A DNA stretch of 64,000 bases, from NCBI GenBank assembly GCA_024274915.1, contig JAJSAC010000068.1, forward strand, positions 1 through 64,000, in the 5' to 3' direction. The notes beneath the pieces were generated by a model. That model was not told where the DNA came from and made no database searches. It was given only the letters and a program-made list of their open reading frames with translations. Source of the DNA: Thermodesulfobacteriota bacterium. GTDB lineage: Bacteria > Thermosulfidibacterota > Thermosulfidibacteria > Thermosulfidibacterales > B14-G1. Shown piece after piece: positions 25,880-35,365 of the stretch (the stretch's first letter is position 1; each line of letters begins with the position of its first letter). Position numbers and translations under genes: made by a program.

Positions 25880-27518
25880 GAGCATCAAGGTTTATGGTGA
25901 TCTTAGGCGGTTGGCACCCAGGGAGAGAAAGGCCCTGGAGCGTTTCTACCGCAGGAGGATTTCATCCTCTGCCCTGATAACGCCTGAAGTGGCACGTGCC
26001 CTGGCCCAGGTATCCTGGGATCTAAACAGACAGGTGGCCCTTCTGGTGGACCGAGGGGGACGTGTACATTATGTCGTCTTGGGTGATCATACTTCCATCC
26101 TGATTCCCGACTTGTCCCAGTACCGGGTGGGGCCCGATAGGCTTAGGGGATTGCGATGTATCCATACCCACCTTAAAGAGGAGCCCCTTTCCCAGGAAGA
26201 CCTTACGGACATGGCCCTTCTCCGCTTGGATGCTATGGTGGGTGTTACTGTCAAGGGGGGGTTGCCGGGCAGGGTTTTTATGGCCCATCTGTCGCCCGGG
26301 AATGGGGGAGATAGCCCCTGGGAGTTTATGGAATGGGAACACCCCACCAGGGTCGATCTGTCTTTCAACCATTTCATTCGGGAGTTGGAGGATGCCCTGG
26401 CCCGTTCTTTTAGGGGCAGGGAACTCAGGGATGGTGGCGAAAGGGCTATCCTTATAAGTGCCACCAACCAGAACGCTTGGGAGGCCCAGAGATCCATGAT
26501 GGAGTTGGAGGCCCTGGCCGCCTCAGCTGGTGTCCAGGTGCTGGACAGGGTTATTCAGAAGGTGAGACGTTACCATCCCTCCTTTCTCATGGGTAAGGGT
26601 AAGCTCAGGGAAATCATGATCCAGGGTCTTCACTTGGGGGCCACAATGCTTGTCTTCGACCAAGAGCTCACCCCTGTCCAAGTCAACAACATTGCGGGGA
26701 TGGTGGACCTCAAGGTGATTGATCGGACCCAGCTCATTTTGGACATCTTCGCCCGGAGGGCCATGAGCCGAGAGGGTAAGATCCAGGTAGAGTTGGCCCA
26801 ACTGCGCTATCTTTTGCCCCGTTTGGTGGGCAGAGGGACGGCCATGTCCCGTTTGATGGGCGGAGTAGGGGGGCGTGGCCCAGGGGAGACCAAGTTGGAG
26901 GTGGATCGTCGTCGGGTTAAGGAAAGGATTGCCCGTTTGGAGCGCCAACTCAAAGCCCTGGAGAAGGGGCGAAGGGAGCGGAGAAAAGCAAGGAAGAGGC
27001 AGGAGGTGCCCGTAGTATCCATTGTAGGCTACACCAATGCTGGAAAATCCACTCTCCTCAACACCTTGACAGGGGCGGGGATACCAGTGGAGGACCGCTT
27101 TTTTGCTACATTGGATCCTACCAATCGCACAGTGATGTTGCCCGGTGGCACCCTTTGTGTCCTCTCTGACACCGTGGGATTCATAAGGCGTATGCCGGAT
27201 GATCTCAAGGTTGCCTTTAGGACCACTTTGGAGGAGCTTCAGGATGCCACTCTTCTCCTACACGTTGTGGATGCTACCAGTCCCTACATGGAGGAGGAGA
27301 TGGAGGCTGTAGAGGAGATTCTCCATGAGTTGGGGTTGGAGCATAAACCTCGGTTGGTAGCCTATAATAAGATGGACCTTCTGAGCGAGGACTTTCCTGC
27401 CAACGGTCTGGCCATTTCGGCGAAAAGAGGGGAGAATCTAGACCTTCTTCTCCGCGCGGTGGAAGAGAAGATAAGGGAATCCTTTGAAGAGTCCCAAATG
27501 CAAATGGAGTTGACTTAG
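25848..27518 (+). CDS. hflX: GTPase HflX
   Basis: KGKLREI, VFDQELTPVQVNNIAGMVDLKVIDRTQLILDIFARRAMSREGKIQVELAQLRYLLPRLVGRG, VGYTNAGKSTLLNTLTGA. Confidence 0.95.
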   Translation: MRIPLPRGRCKSIKVYGDLRRLAPRERKALERFYRRRISSSALITPEVARALAQVSWDLNRQVALLVDRGGRVHYVVLGDHTSILIPDLSQYRVGPDRLRGLRCIHTHLKEEPLSQEDLTDMALLRLDAMVGVTVKGGLPGRVFMAHLSPGNGGDSPWEFMEWEHPTRVDLSFNHFIRELEDALARSFRGRELRDGGERAILISATNQNAWEAQRSMMELEALAASAGVQVLDRVIQKVRRYHPSFLMGKGKLREIMIQGLHLGATMLVFDQELTPVQVNNIAGMVDLKVIDRTQLILDIFARRAMSREGKIQVELAQLRYLLPRLVGRGTAMSRLMGGVGGRGPGETKLEVDRRRVKERIARLERQLKALEKGRRERRKARKRQEVPVVSIVGYTNAGKSTLLNTLTGAGIPVEDRFFATLDPTNRTVMLPGGTLCVLSDTVGFIRRMPDDLKVAFRTTLEELQDATLLLHVVDATSPYMEEEMEAVEEILHELGLEHKPRLVAYNKMDLLSEDFPANGLAISAKRGENLDLLLRAVEEKIRESFEESQMQMELT

Positions 27519-27604
27519 CTCCGTTTAACCTGTGGTTCAGGGACGTCTCTTCGGATAAACAGCCTCAAGCCCTTTGGTGGCTGGGGAGTTCTCGTGGCCT
27601 CCAG

Positions 27605-29785
27605 TCACTCCGCTTCCAGTTCTCCTTCCTCGTCTTCACTCCACATATCGGGGGAGAATACCACCACCCGATTTCGGCCTGCCTGTTTGGCATGGTAAAG
27701 GGCTACGTCGGCGAATTTTATGGTCTGCCAGGGGTGGTCGGAGTGGGTGGGTAGTTCAGCCACTCCGATACTGATGGTGATCTTGATCTCTTTTCCTCCT
27801 TCTATCTTGAAACTGTTGGTCTCTACGGCCCTTCTGATCTTTTCGGCCACCTGGGCACTGCTCTTGGTGGTGACCTCTGGTAAGATCACTAGAAATTCTT
27901 CTCCTCCGTATCGAATCACCACGTCGGAGGACCTAACAGACCTCTCTATGATCCTGGCAACTTGCTGGAGGATAAGGTCTCCCGCCTTGTGTCCATAGGT
28001 GTCGTTGATCTTTTTGAAATGGTCTATGTCTAGCATTAAGAATCCCATGGTGAACCCTTTTCTCTGGGCGAATTGGGCCTGTTTGTCCAGGTATCCTTCT
28101 AAGAATCTCCTGTTGTACAGTCCCGTCAACCCGTCTCTCAGCGACTGTTCCCTGGTGATCTCCAGAAGTTTACTGGCGTAGACTACAGGGGCTGTAGTCT
28201 CCATATACTTGGCGATATAGGGCAGTTGCTGGAGGAGCTTGTCTTTCTCCTCTTTCTTACCATTGATCCTTAACACCCCTTTCACCTCTCCCCCCATGAG
28301 TACGGGGAGACATATATGGAACTCCCCTTCCCGTAGATTAGCGTGGCGACAGATTTCCGGGAACTCCAGGGAGTCTACCACCTCTCCCGTACGCTTTACC
28401 CTGCAAAGGCTGGGTTGGATGAGGACATCTAAGGAGAATCGGTCTATGCTGGGACCGGCCACGGGTTCCAGGCGGTTTTCACTTTCGTTCATCTCCAGGA
28501 GGAAGTAGTCTTCCAGTTGAAATTCTCTTTCTAAAGCCAGGGAGAGGTGGCGGTATATCTCCCTTTTGTCTAGATCGCCTTCAATGAGGGTCTTGTATTT
28601 GTTGATCTTTACCAGGGTTTCCACTGTTTCTTTTGCCATGGTCAAAGGGTTGTAGGATGGGGTTGAGTTGGAAGCCTTGAATATCCTGCTCTGAATGATA
28701 TCTCCCGATTTTTCTATGATGAATCCCACGTGGGTTCTCAGTAGATTCAGGAGTTCGCTGAACCAGGTGGCCAAAATACCCATTTCGTCTTTCCTGGGGG
28801 GGAGCTGGATGTCTTGGGAGAAGTCTCCTTCTTTGGCCCTTTTGATGGCCGAGACAATCCTGTGCATGGGGGCGGTGATGTTTTTTGTTATGCCTCGGCT
28901 TATGGCTACAGAGGCTAACAGCGCGATCAGCAATATGAGGGTGGTTTCCCAGAATACCAGAGATATGGCCTGGGCTACCAAGGCATTGGCTGATGCTATG
29001 CCATCTCTACTTTCTCGCTGGATGGTGGAGAGGAGCTGCCTGAATCTTCCGTAAACAAAAACTATGTTGGAGTCTATCTCTTTCAGTCCTTTCAGGCTCT
29101 CCTCGTACTGGTTTAGAGCTTGGAGGAGGCCCTTCTTCAGCGGGTTTGCCCCAAGGTTTTCCGCCCTACTTCTAACCTTGCCCAGGCGATCCAGGACCCT
29201 ATTTATGAGCCTGGGTCTTGGTCTCTCGGTGCTTTGTGTTTCAAGCAGACGAAGCTCAAGGGCGGTGCTGTGAAAGTTCAACTTTGTGAGGATGTTCCTG
29301 AGGACTTCTCCTTTTGCTTTTACCTGGTCAACTGCGCCGTTTCTTTCCCATCGTTTCTTCAGCAGTTGATTCATGGAGGTAATTTTTAATACAAGGTTTT
29401 TCATGTAATGCCATATGCTTTCCGTGCCCATTTTTATCTCTTTGGGCATGAGAGCGGTGTAATAGTAGAATTTTTCGACGATAGAGAGAGTCCTTTCTTT
29501 GGTCTCTTTACTCAGGAGTTCTTGGATGATTCTGCTGATTCTGTCTTGGCTGTTTGTGTTATAGTTGGTGAGTAAGGTTTCTTCTTCGTGTACCAGGTTT
29601 AGGGTGAGAAAGGTCAGTTCTGTTAGGCGCGCCTGGTATTGGGTGGCGTACTTTACCTTCACCATTCCCACGTATCCTGTATATCCCAATGCAAAGGTGA
29701 GAAAGGAAATGAGGATAAAACCCAGTCTGAGCTTTCCTTTTATGGAGAAGCTATTGAGAATGGATGTGAAGAATTTCTCCATCAT
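27605..29785 (-). CDS. Membrane HAMP-GGDEF diguanylate cyclase
   Basis: DGLTGLYNRRFLEGYLDKQ, RYGGEEFLVILPEV (GGEEF), HAMP region after second TM. Confidence 0.9.
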   Translation of the reverse strand: MMEKFFTSILNSFSIKGKLRLGFILISFLTFALGYTGYVGMVKVKYATQYQARLTELTFLTLNLVHEEETLLTNYNTNSQDRISRIIQELLSKETKERTLSIVEKFYYYTALMPKEIKMGTESIWHYMKNLVLKITSMNQLLKKRWERNGAVDQVKAKGEVLRNILTKLNFHSTALELRLLETQSTERPRPRLINRVLDRLGKVRSRAENLGANPLKKGLLQALNQYEESLKGLKEIDSNIVFVYGRFRQLLSTIQRESRDGIASANALVAQAISLVFWETTLILLIALLASVAISRGITKNITAPMHRIVSAIKRAKEGDFSQDIQLPPRKDEMGILATWFSELLNLLRTHVGFIIEKSGDIIQSRIFKASNSTPSYNPLTMAKETVETLVKINKYKTLIEGDLDKREIYRHLSLALEREFQLEDYFLLEMNESENRLEPVAGPSIDRFSLDVLIQPSLCRVKRTGEVVDSLEFPEICRHANLREGEFHICLPVLMGGEVKGVLRINGKKEEKDKLLQQLPYIAKYMETTAPVVYASKLLEITREQSLRDGLTGLYNRRFLEGYLDKQAQFAQRKGFTMGFLMLDIDHFKKINDTYGHKAGDLILQQVARIIERSVRSSDVVIRYGGEEFLVILPEVTTKSSAQVAEKIRRAVETNSFKIEGGKEIKITISIGVAELPTHSDHPWQTIKFADVALYHAKQAGRNRVVVFSPDMWSEDEEGELEAE

Positions 29786-29840
29786 CTCCCAGTTTTAAAG
29801 ACATTTTACTTTTTATAATGCAGTGGCTCAATATTTTCAA

Positions 29841-30860
29841 TCAAAAAACTTCCTGTATTTGCCCGCACCCCAGCGCCTCGTCTTCTTTGTAATACACCGC
29901 CAGCTGGCCCGGTGTAGGGGCCCTTTGGGGCGCATGGAAGGTGACAGTCCTCCCGTGGTCTTCCACAGTGGCGGGGGCCTCCCGGTGGCGGTATCGGATC
30001 CTCACTTTCAGTTTCCATGGGCACGGTCCAGGAGGGGGATGGATCCAGTGGACGGAGGAGATCCGTATCCTGCTGGCCATCAGGGCTTCGGAGGGGCCCA
30101 CCACCACGGTGTTCTCTTGGGGGATTATTTTCACCACGTAAAGGGGGTGACCTATGGCTATGCCCAATCCCCGTCTTTGGCCTATGGTGTAGTGGGTGTA
30201 CCCCTTGTGGGTACCTAGAGTCCTGCCATCCAGGTCTTTTATGGGGCCGGGGCCTGGGTCTATTCCCATCTCTTTTAGAAGCTGGGTGTAATGGCCTCGC
30301 AAGAAGCAGATCTCCTGGCTGCTTTTGAGCCCCTTCTCCCATAAACCCAGCTTTTTGGCCATCGCTTCCACCTCTTGGCGGGTCCATTCGCCAAGGGGTA
30401 ATATCAGGCGCTCCAGTTGCTCTTTGGTGAGGAGGGCCAGAAAGTAGGATTGGTCCTTTTTAGAGTCTCTACCCTTCACGAGGTGGGGGCCGTCTTCTTC
30501 CTTTATTACCCTGGCGTAATGGCCCGTGGCCATGCCGTCGGCTCCCAAAGCCAAAGCCCTCTCCATGAGGATGCCCAGCTTTACTTTCCTGTTGCATATG
30601 GGGCAGGGGTTGGGGGTGAGGCCCCTGGCGTAGGCCTCTACAAAAAGGGAAAGGACTTCTCTTTGAAAGGCTTCCCGCATTTCCACCACTTCTAGAGGGA
30701 TGTCCAGAATTTTCGCCACCCGCTTCACCCGATCCAGGGCTTCTTCTGCTCCCTGGTGGTGGACCATGGTGATGCCCCAAACCTCGTACCCTTTCTCTTT
30801 AAGGAGGTGGGCGGAAAAGGCCGAATCAATGCCTCCCGACAAAGCTGCAGCTATCCTCAT
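29841..30860 (-). CDS. mnmA: tRNA-specific 2-thiouridylase MnmA
   Basis: ALSGGIDSAFSAHLL PP-loop; NPCPICNRKVKLG; GMATGHYAR; YTIGQRRGLGIA. Confidence 0.95.
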   Translation of the reverse strand: MRIAAALSGGIDSAFSAHLLKEKGYEVWGITMVHHQGAEEALDRVKRVAKILDIPLEVVEMREAFQREVLSLFVEAYARGLTPNPCPICNRKVKLGILMERALALGADGMATGHYARVIKEEDGPHLVKGRDSKKDQSYFLALLTKEQLERLILPLGEWTRQEVEAMAKKLGLWEKGLKSSQEICFLRGHYTQLLKEMGIDPGPGPIKDLDGRTLGTHKGYTHYTIGQRRGLGIAIGHPLYVVKIIPQENTVVVGPSEALMASRIRISSVHWIHPPPGPCPWKLKVRIRYRHREAPATVEDHGRTVTFHAPQRAPTPGQLAVYYKEDEALGCGQIQEVF

Positions 30861-30961
30861 GCCCCCTTCTTTAATCCTTCTTCTTCCCTTTGTGAAGCCT
30901 TGATGTTCAAGGGCTTGCTAGACGGGGCTTCCTGTGTTTATTGAACAAATCGCGGAGGTGG

Positions 30962-32188
30962 ATGGTGAACGAGAAGTACCTTCAATGGCTGAAACTGGCC
31001 TTTGCTTACCAGTGGGTGAGGCTCTTCCTGGTGGTGTTGGCCGCTGTGGTGGTCTACTTCGTGGTCAAAAGGGGGTTGGTTAAAGCTGTACGCGACTTTT
31101 CAAAGCGTACCCAGAACAAGTTGGACGACCTATTTTCCCAGCACAAGGTTTTCGATCTCTTGGCTTTTCTGGGTTCCATCCTGGTGCTCAGCTTAGGGGC
31201 CGGTCTGGTTCCCCAGGTGGCCTCTATCCTAGGGAAGTTGGTTTCTGTTTTATGGGCCCTATTCGTGGCTCTTCTAGTGGATAGACTTCTCTCTGTGGGA
31301 CTTTCTGTTTATGAACAGTATCCCGTATCCAGGAGGTGGCCCCTCAAAGGTTACGTCCAGGTAGTGAAGCTCATTGTTTATTGTGCTGCCGTGGTTGTAG
31401 CTGTGTGTGCCCTTCTGGAGAAATCTCCCTGGGGGTTCTTGAGTGGACTGGGTGCCCTCAGTGCCGTGCTGATGCTGGTATTTCGTACCACCCTCCTCTC
31501 CTTTGTGGCTAGTTTCCAGGTTATATCTCAGGGTCTTATTAGAGTGGGGGATTGGATAGAGATGCCCAAGTACGAGGCCGATGGGGAGGTGGTGGATATC
31601 ACCCTTACCAACCTTCTCATACAGAATTGGGACAAGACCCTGGTGACGGTGCCCACTTATAAACTACTGGAGGATTCTTTCAAGAATTGGAGGGGCATGG
31701 AGGAGGCGGGGGGGCGGAGGATTAAACGGGCCGTCATGGTGGACCAGGCCACTGTCAAGTTTTGCGATGGGGGAATGATAGAGCGTTTCAAGAAGATCCA
31801 TCTCATTAGGGACTACGTTGAGCGGAAGGTGAAGGAGATAGAGGAGCACAACAGACGCCTGGGCATCGATGCCCAGGCGTCTGTTGTCAATGGTCGGAGG
31901 ATGACTAATTTGGGTACCTTCAGGGTTTACATGGAGGAGTATCTCCGTCAACACCCCCAGATCAGAAAGGACATGACCCTCATGGTGCGCCAGCTCAAAC
32001 CCACCCCCGAGGGGTTGCCATTGGAGGTGTATGCTTTTGTGGCCGACACCAGGTGGGTATATTACGAGAGGATTCAGGCTGATATCTTCGATCACATCTT
32101 GGCGGCTGCTCCTGAGTTTGATTTGAGGGTATTCCAGATACCTTCCGGCGGGGATTTGAGGGAGGGTCTGGCGGCCTTGAGAAGGTGA
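30962..32188 (+). CDS. Mechanosensitive ion channel (MscS/YbdG-like)
   Basis: ATG at 30962 after ggaggtg; SGLGALSAVLMLVFRTTLLSFVASFQVISQGLIRVGDWIEMP; TLVTVPTYKLLEDSFKNW; NGRRMTNLGTFRVYMEEYL. Confidence 0.9.
   Translation: MVNEKYLQWLKLAFAYQWVRLFLVVLAAVVVYFVVKRGLVKAVRDFSKRTQNKLDDLFSQHKVFDLLAFLGSILVLSLGAGLVPQVASILGKLVSVLWALFVALLVDRLLSVGLSVYEQYPVSRRWPLKGYVQVVKLIVYCAAVVVAVCALLEKSPWGFLSGLGALSAVLMLVFRTTLLSFVASFQVISQGLIRVGDWIEMPKYEADGEVVDITLTNLLIQNWDKTLVTVPTYKLLEDSFKNWRGMEEAGGRRIKRAVMVDQATVKFCDGGMIERFKKIHLIRDYVERKVKEIEEHNRRLGIDAQASVVNGRRMTNLGTFRVYMEEYLRQHPQIRKDMTLMVRQLKPTPEGLPLEVYAFVADTRWVYYERIQADIFDHILAAAPEFDLRVFQIPSGGDLREGLAALRR
31848..31887. repeat. Perfect 40-bp palindrome inside the mscS-like CDS
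   Basis: ACAACAGACGCCTGGGCATC|GATGCCCAGGCGTCTGTTGT. Confidence 0.97.
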
Positions 32189-32292
32189 AAGGGCTTTTGG
32201 GAAAAAGGGGTTTCCTTGACTTTTGTTTCGCCAAAGATTATCCCCTCAGGGGACTATTGTTAAAGACTTTTAGGTAAAAAAAGGGGCTTTTT

Positions 32293-32724
32293 ATGTTCTT
32301 TTCAACCAAGGCCCGATACGGGTTGAGAGCCATGGTGGAGTTGGCCATGCACTATGGTAAGGGTGCCCTTCAACTTCGGGAGGTGGCCAGGAGGCAAGGG
32401 GTGTCCGAAAAATATCTGGAGCATCTCTTCCGGTTTTTGCGTATGGCCGGCTTGGTGAGGAGTGTGAGGGGGGCCAGTGGGGGATATGTTTTGGCCCGTC
32501 CCCCGAGAGAAATTACGGTCTTGGAAGTGGTGGAGGCATTGGAAGGGGTGCTGGACCCTGTAGAATGCGTAGGCAGCAGTGATGTGTGTCAGAGGTGGGA
32601 CATCTGTGTGGCCCGAGATGTGTGGTGTGGGGTCAAAGATGTGCTGTGTGGGTATCTATCATCCATAACCCTTGAAAGTTTGGCAGAAAAGGCTGTCTCC
32701 AGGATTGGTGAGGCAGAATTGTGA
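32293..32724 (+). CDS. Rrf2 family transcriptional regulator with Cys cluster
   Basis: MFFSTKARYGLRAMVELAMHYG...VSEKYLEHLFRFLRMAGLVRSVRGASGGYVLARP; CVGSSDVCQRWDIC. Confidence 0.95.
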   Translation: MFFSTKARYGLRAMVELAMHYGKGALQLREVARRQGVSEKYLEHLFRFLRMAGLVRSVRGASGGYVLARPPREITVLEVVEALEGVLDPVECVGSSDVCQRWDICVARDVWCGVKDVLCGYLSSITLESLAEKAVSRIGEAEL

Positions 32725-34055
32725 AACGTGCTTGTCTGGTTGGACTCTTTTTTTCTCTCCTACTACTCTTCAGAGGGGGGGCTATGGCAGAGGTGTATGG
32801 CTTGGATGTCAAGGCCAAGGTGTTGGGTAACGGGCTCAAGGTGGTGGTATTGGAGGACCATTCTACGCCTACGGCTACCTTTCAGGTGTGGTATAAGGTG
32901 GGCTCTAGGAATGAGGTGAGTGGCAGAACAGGTATTTCTCACCTTTTGGAGCACATGATGTTTAAAGGCACGGAGAAGTACGGTCCTGGAGAGTTTTCCA
33001 AGGTGGTGGCCAGAAACGGTGGGGTGGAGAATGCCTTTACCAGTAGAGATTACACCGCTTATTTCGAGAACTGGGCCAGTGACCGTCTCAAGGTGAGCAT
33101 GGAGCTGGAGTCGGACCGCATGAGGAATCTGACACTGGATCCCCAAGAGTTTGAAAGGGAGAAGCAGGTGGTTATGGAGGAGAGGCGCCTGCGCACCGAG
33201 GACGATCCCGTCTCCCTTTTGGTGGAGGAGGTGTTTGCTACGGCCTATAAGGTTCACCCCTATCACTGGCCTGTGATTGGTTGGATGAGCGATATTAAGT
33301 CCATCACCTTGGAGGATCTGAAGAGGCATTACAAAACCTACTATGCTCCCAACAATGCGGTGGTTGTGGTGGTGGGGGATGTGGATGCTCAGCAGGTTTT
33401 TCGACAGATGGAGAAGTATTTCGGGGCCTTGTCCAAGGGGGAGGAGCCACCCCCTGTGGCAAGTGTGGAGCCTCCCCAGAGGGGTGAGAAGCGGGTGACG
33501 GTGGTCGGTGCCGAGGCCCGCTTATCCTTTGTGATGTTGGCTTTTCATGTTCCTTCCATAAACTCTGGCGAGGAGTATGCCTTGGCTGTACTCACCAATA
33601 TTCTGGGAGAGGGAAAGAGTTCCCATCTCCATCAAAGGTTGGTCTATGAGGAAAAAGCTGCGGTTTTCACCAGTGCCCATTACCAGGGAATGTCCAAGGA
33701 TCCTGGGCTCCTCTATCTCTATGCCGGACTGGTACCTGGCCGGTCTCCTAAGGACGTGGAGGTGGTTATTCGAGAGGAGGTGGTCAAGATGAAGAGGGGA
33801 GAGTTTACCACCAGGGAGCTGGAGAAGGCCAAGAACCAGGTTAAGGCCGCTTTTATTTACGGTTTGGACTCTAATTTCTACAGGGCCATGAATATGGGAA
33901 AGCTGGAAGTGCTGGGTGTAGGTTGGGAGTATATGCAGACCTATGTAAAGAAGATAGGAATGGTTACCCGGGATGACGTGGTGCGAGTGGCCAAGAAGTA
34001 TCTCAAAGACACCAACCTAACCGTGGGCATTCTGGTGCCGGAGAAGAATCTATGA
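32721..34055 (+). CDS. M16 family zinc peptidase (catalytic HxxEH type)
   Basis: GISHLLEHMMFKGTEKYG; FEREKQVVMEERR. Confidence 0.95.
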   Translation: MKRACLVGLFFSLLLLFRGGAMAEVYGLDVKAKVLGNGLKVVVLEDHSTPTATFQVWYKVGSRNEVSGRTGISHLLEHMMFKGTEKYGPGEFSKVVARNGGVENAFTSRDYTAYFENWASDRLKVSMELESDRMRNLTLDPQEFEREKQVVMEERRLRTEDDPVSLLVEEVFATAYKVHPYHWPVIGWMSDIKSITLEDLKRHYKTYYAPNNAVVVVVGDVDAQQVFRQMEKYFGALSKGEEPPPVASVEPPQRGEKRVTVVGAEARLSFVMLAFHVPSINSGEEYALAVLTNILGEGKSSHLHQRLVYEEKAAVFTSAHYQGMSKDPGLLYLYAGLVPGRSPKDVEVVIREEVVKMKRGEFTTRELEKAKNQVKAAFIYGLDSNFYRAMNMGKLEVLGVGWEYMQTYVKKIGMVTRDDVVRVAKKYLKDTNLTVGILVPEKNL

Positions 34056-35365
34056 GGAAAGGGGTTCCCATTTTCCTGACGGGGGTGTTGATGATGGCCG
34101 TTTTTCAAGCCAGGGCAGACATAGTGCCCCAGGTATTTACGGCGGAGAGGGGGGAGACGGTATGGCTGGTTACCAGGACCTCTCTTCCCTTTGTGGTGAT
34201 CAAGGTGTTGGTCCGGGCAGGTTCTGTGTACGACACCGATGACAAGGCCGGGGTTGCTTACCTGGTCTCTCAACTTCTCCCTGAGGGGGCAGGGGACATG
34301 ACAGGGCCCCAAATATCCCAGGCCCTGGACTACATGGGTTCTGACTTGGACACTGGGTGTACCAAGGAGTACGCTACCCTTACCTTGGTCACCCTTAAGG
34401 AACATTTGAAGGAGAGCTTTCGTATTCTTTCTCTGGTCCTTTCCCGGCCTGCTTTTAGGGAGGAGGATTTTGAGCGGGTGAGGAAAGAGGTATTAGGGGA
34501 GCTTTTGAAGGAGGAGGAGGACCCTGGCACAGTGGCGTCCAGGGCTTTTGATGAGCATCTCTTTAGAGGTCATCCCTATCACAGACCTGAAAAGGGGTAC
34601 TACAAGACGGTGGAATCCATCACCTTGAAGGATGTTAAAGGGTTTTACAGGCGGTTTTATAGGCCCAATTTTTCCATCTTCTCTGTAGCAGGGGACATCA
34701 CAAGGAAGGAGATGGAAGGGCTTATGGATGTTTATTTGAAGGACTGGCTGCCCTCTGATAGGCCCCTACCATCTATCCCTGATCCCTTGCCCTTGGGTAA
34801 GACCGAGAAGGTGGTGTTAGACAAGGCAGTGACTCAGGCCAATATCGTCATGGGGCATCTGGGAGTGAAGAGAGGCCATCCCGACTTTGTGAAGGTTTAT
34901 GTTATGAACCAGATTTTAGGAGGAGGAGGTCTCACTTCCCGCCTCTTCCTAAAGGTGAGGGAGGAGGGAGGCTACTCTTACAGCGTCTATTCTTACTTTC
35001 AGCCCTCTTACTGGAGGGGGGCTTTCAAGATCGTGCTCCAGACAAAAAACGATCAGGCCCAGGCGGCCATAGACGAAGTGGTGGAGGTATTGAGAGATTA
35101 CAAGGACAATGGGCCCACAGCCCAGGAGTTGGAGGATGCCAAGCGCTATCTAACGGGCAGCTTTCCCCTCAGGCTCGACACCAATCAGGAGATAGCAGAC
35201 TACATGGCTTTCGCTGCGTTACACAACCTGGGGCCCGACTATTTTGTCCGTTTCCCCAAGGAGATAAAGGCCGTCAGTTTGGAGGACGTGAAGGAGGCTG
35301 CCAGGGAGTATCTCCACCCCGATAGGCTTTTAGAGGTGGTGGTTAAAGGACCCTCTTCCCCTTGA
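34052..35365 (+). CDS. M16 family peptidase-like protein, second member
   Basis: GVAYLVSQLLPEGAGDMTG in place of HxxEH; PYHRPEKGYYKTVESITLKDVKGFYRRFYRPN; ATGA overlap with upstream M16 gene. Confidence 0.9.
   Translation: MRKGVPIFLTGVLMMAVFQARADIVPQVFTAERGETVWLVTRTSLPFVVIKVLVRAGSVYDTDDKAGVAYLVSQLLPEGAGDMTGPQISQALDYMGSDLDTGCTKEYATLTLVTLKEHLKESFRILSLVLSRPAFREEDFERVRKEVLGELLKEEEDPGTVASRAFDEHLFRGHPYHRPEKGYYKTVESITLKDVKGFYRRFYRPNFSIFSVAGDITRKEMEGLMDVYLKDWLPSDRPLPSIPDPLPLGKTEKVVLDKAVTQANIVMGHLGVKRGHPDFVKVYVMNQILGGGGLTSRLFLKVREEGGYSYSVYSYFQPSYWRGAFKIVLQTKNDQAQAAIDEVVEVLRDYKDNGPTAQELEDAKRYLTGSFPLRLDTNQEIADYMAFAALHNLGPDYFVRFPKEIKAVSLEDVKEAAREYLHPDRLLEVVVKGPSSP

Noticed and set aside
31848-31887. Palindrome as a transcription terminator
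   Set aside because: It lies inside an open frame, has no loop and no downstream T-run, and the gene continues for 300 bp.
31664-32095. Antisense 143-aa ORF sharing NRRLGIDAQASVV with the MscS protein
   Set aside because: The shared peptide is only a consequence of the perfect palindrome; no independent coding evidence.
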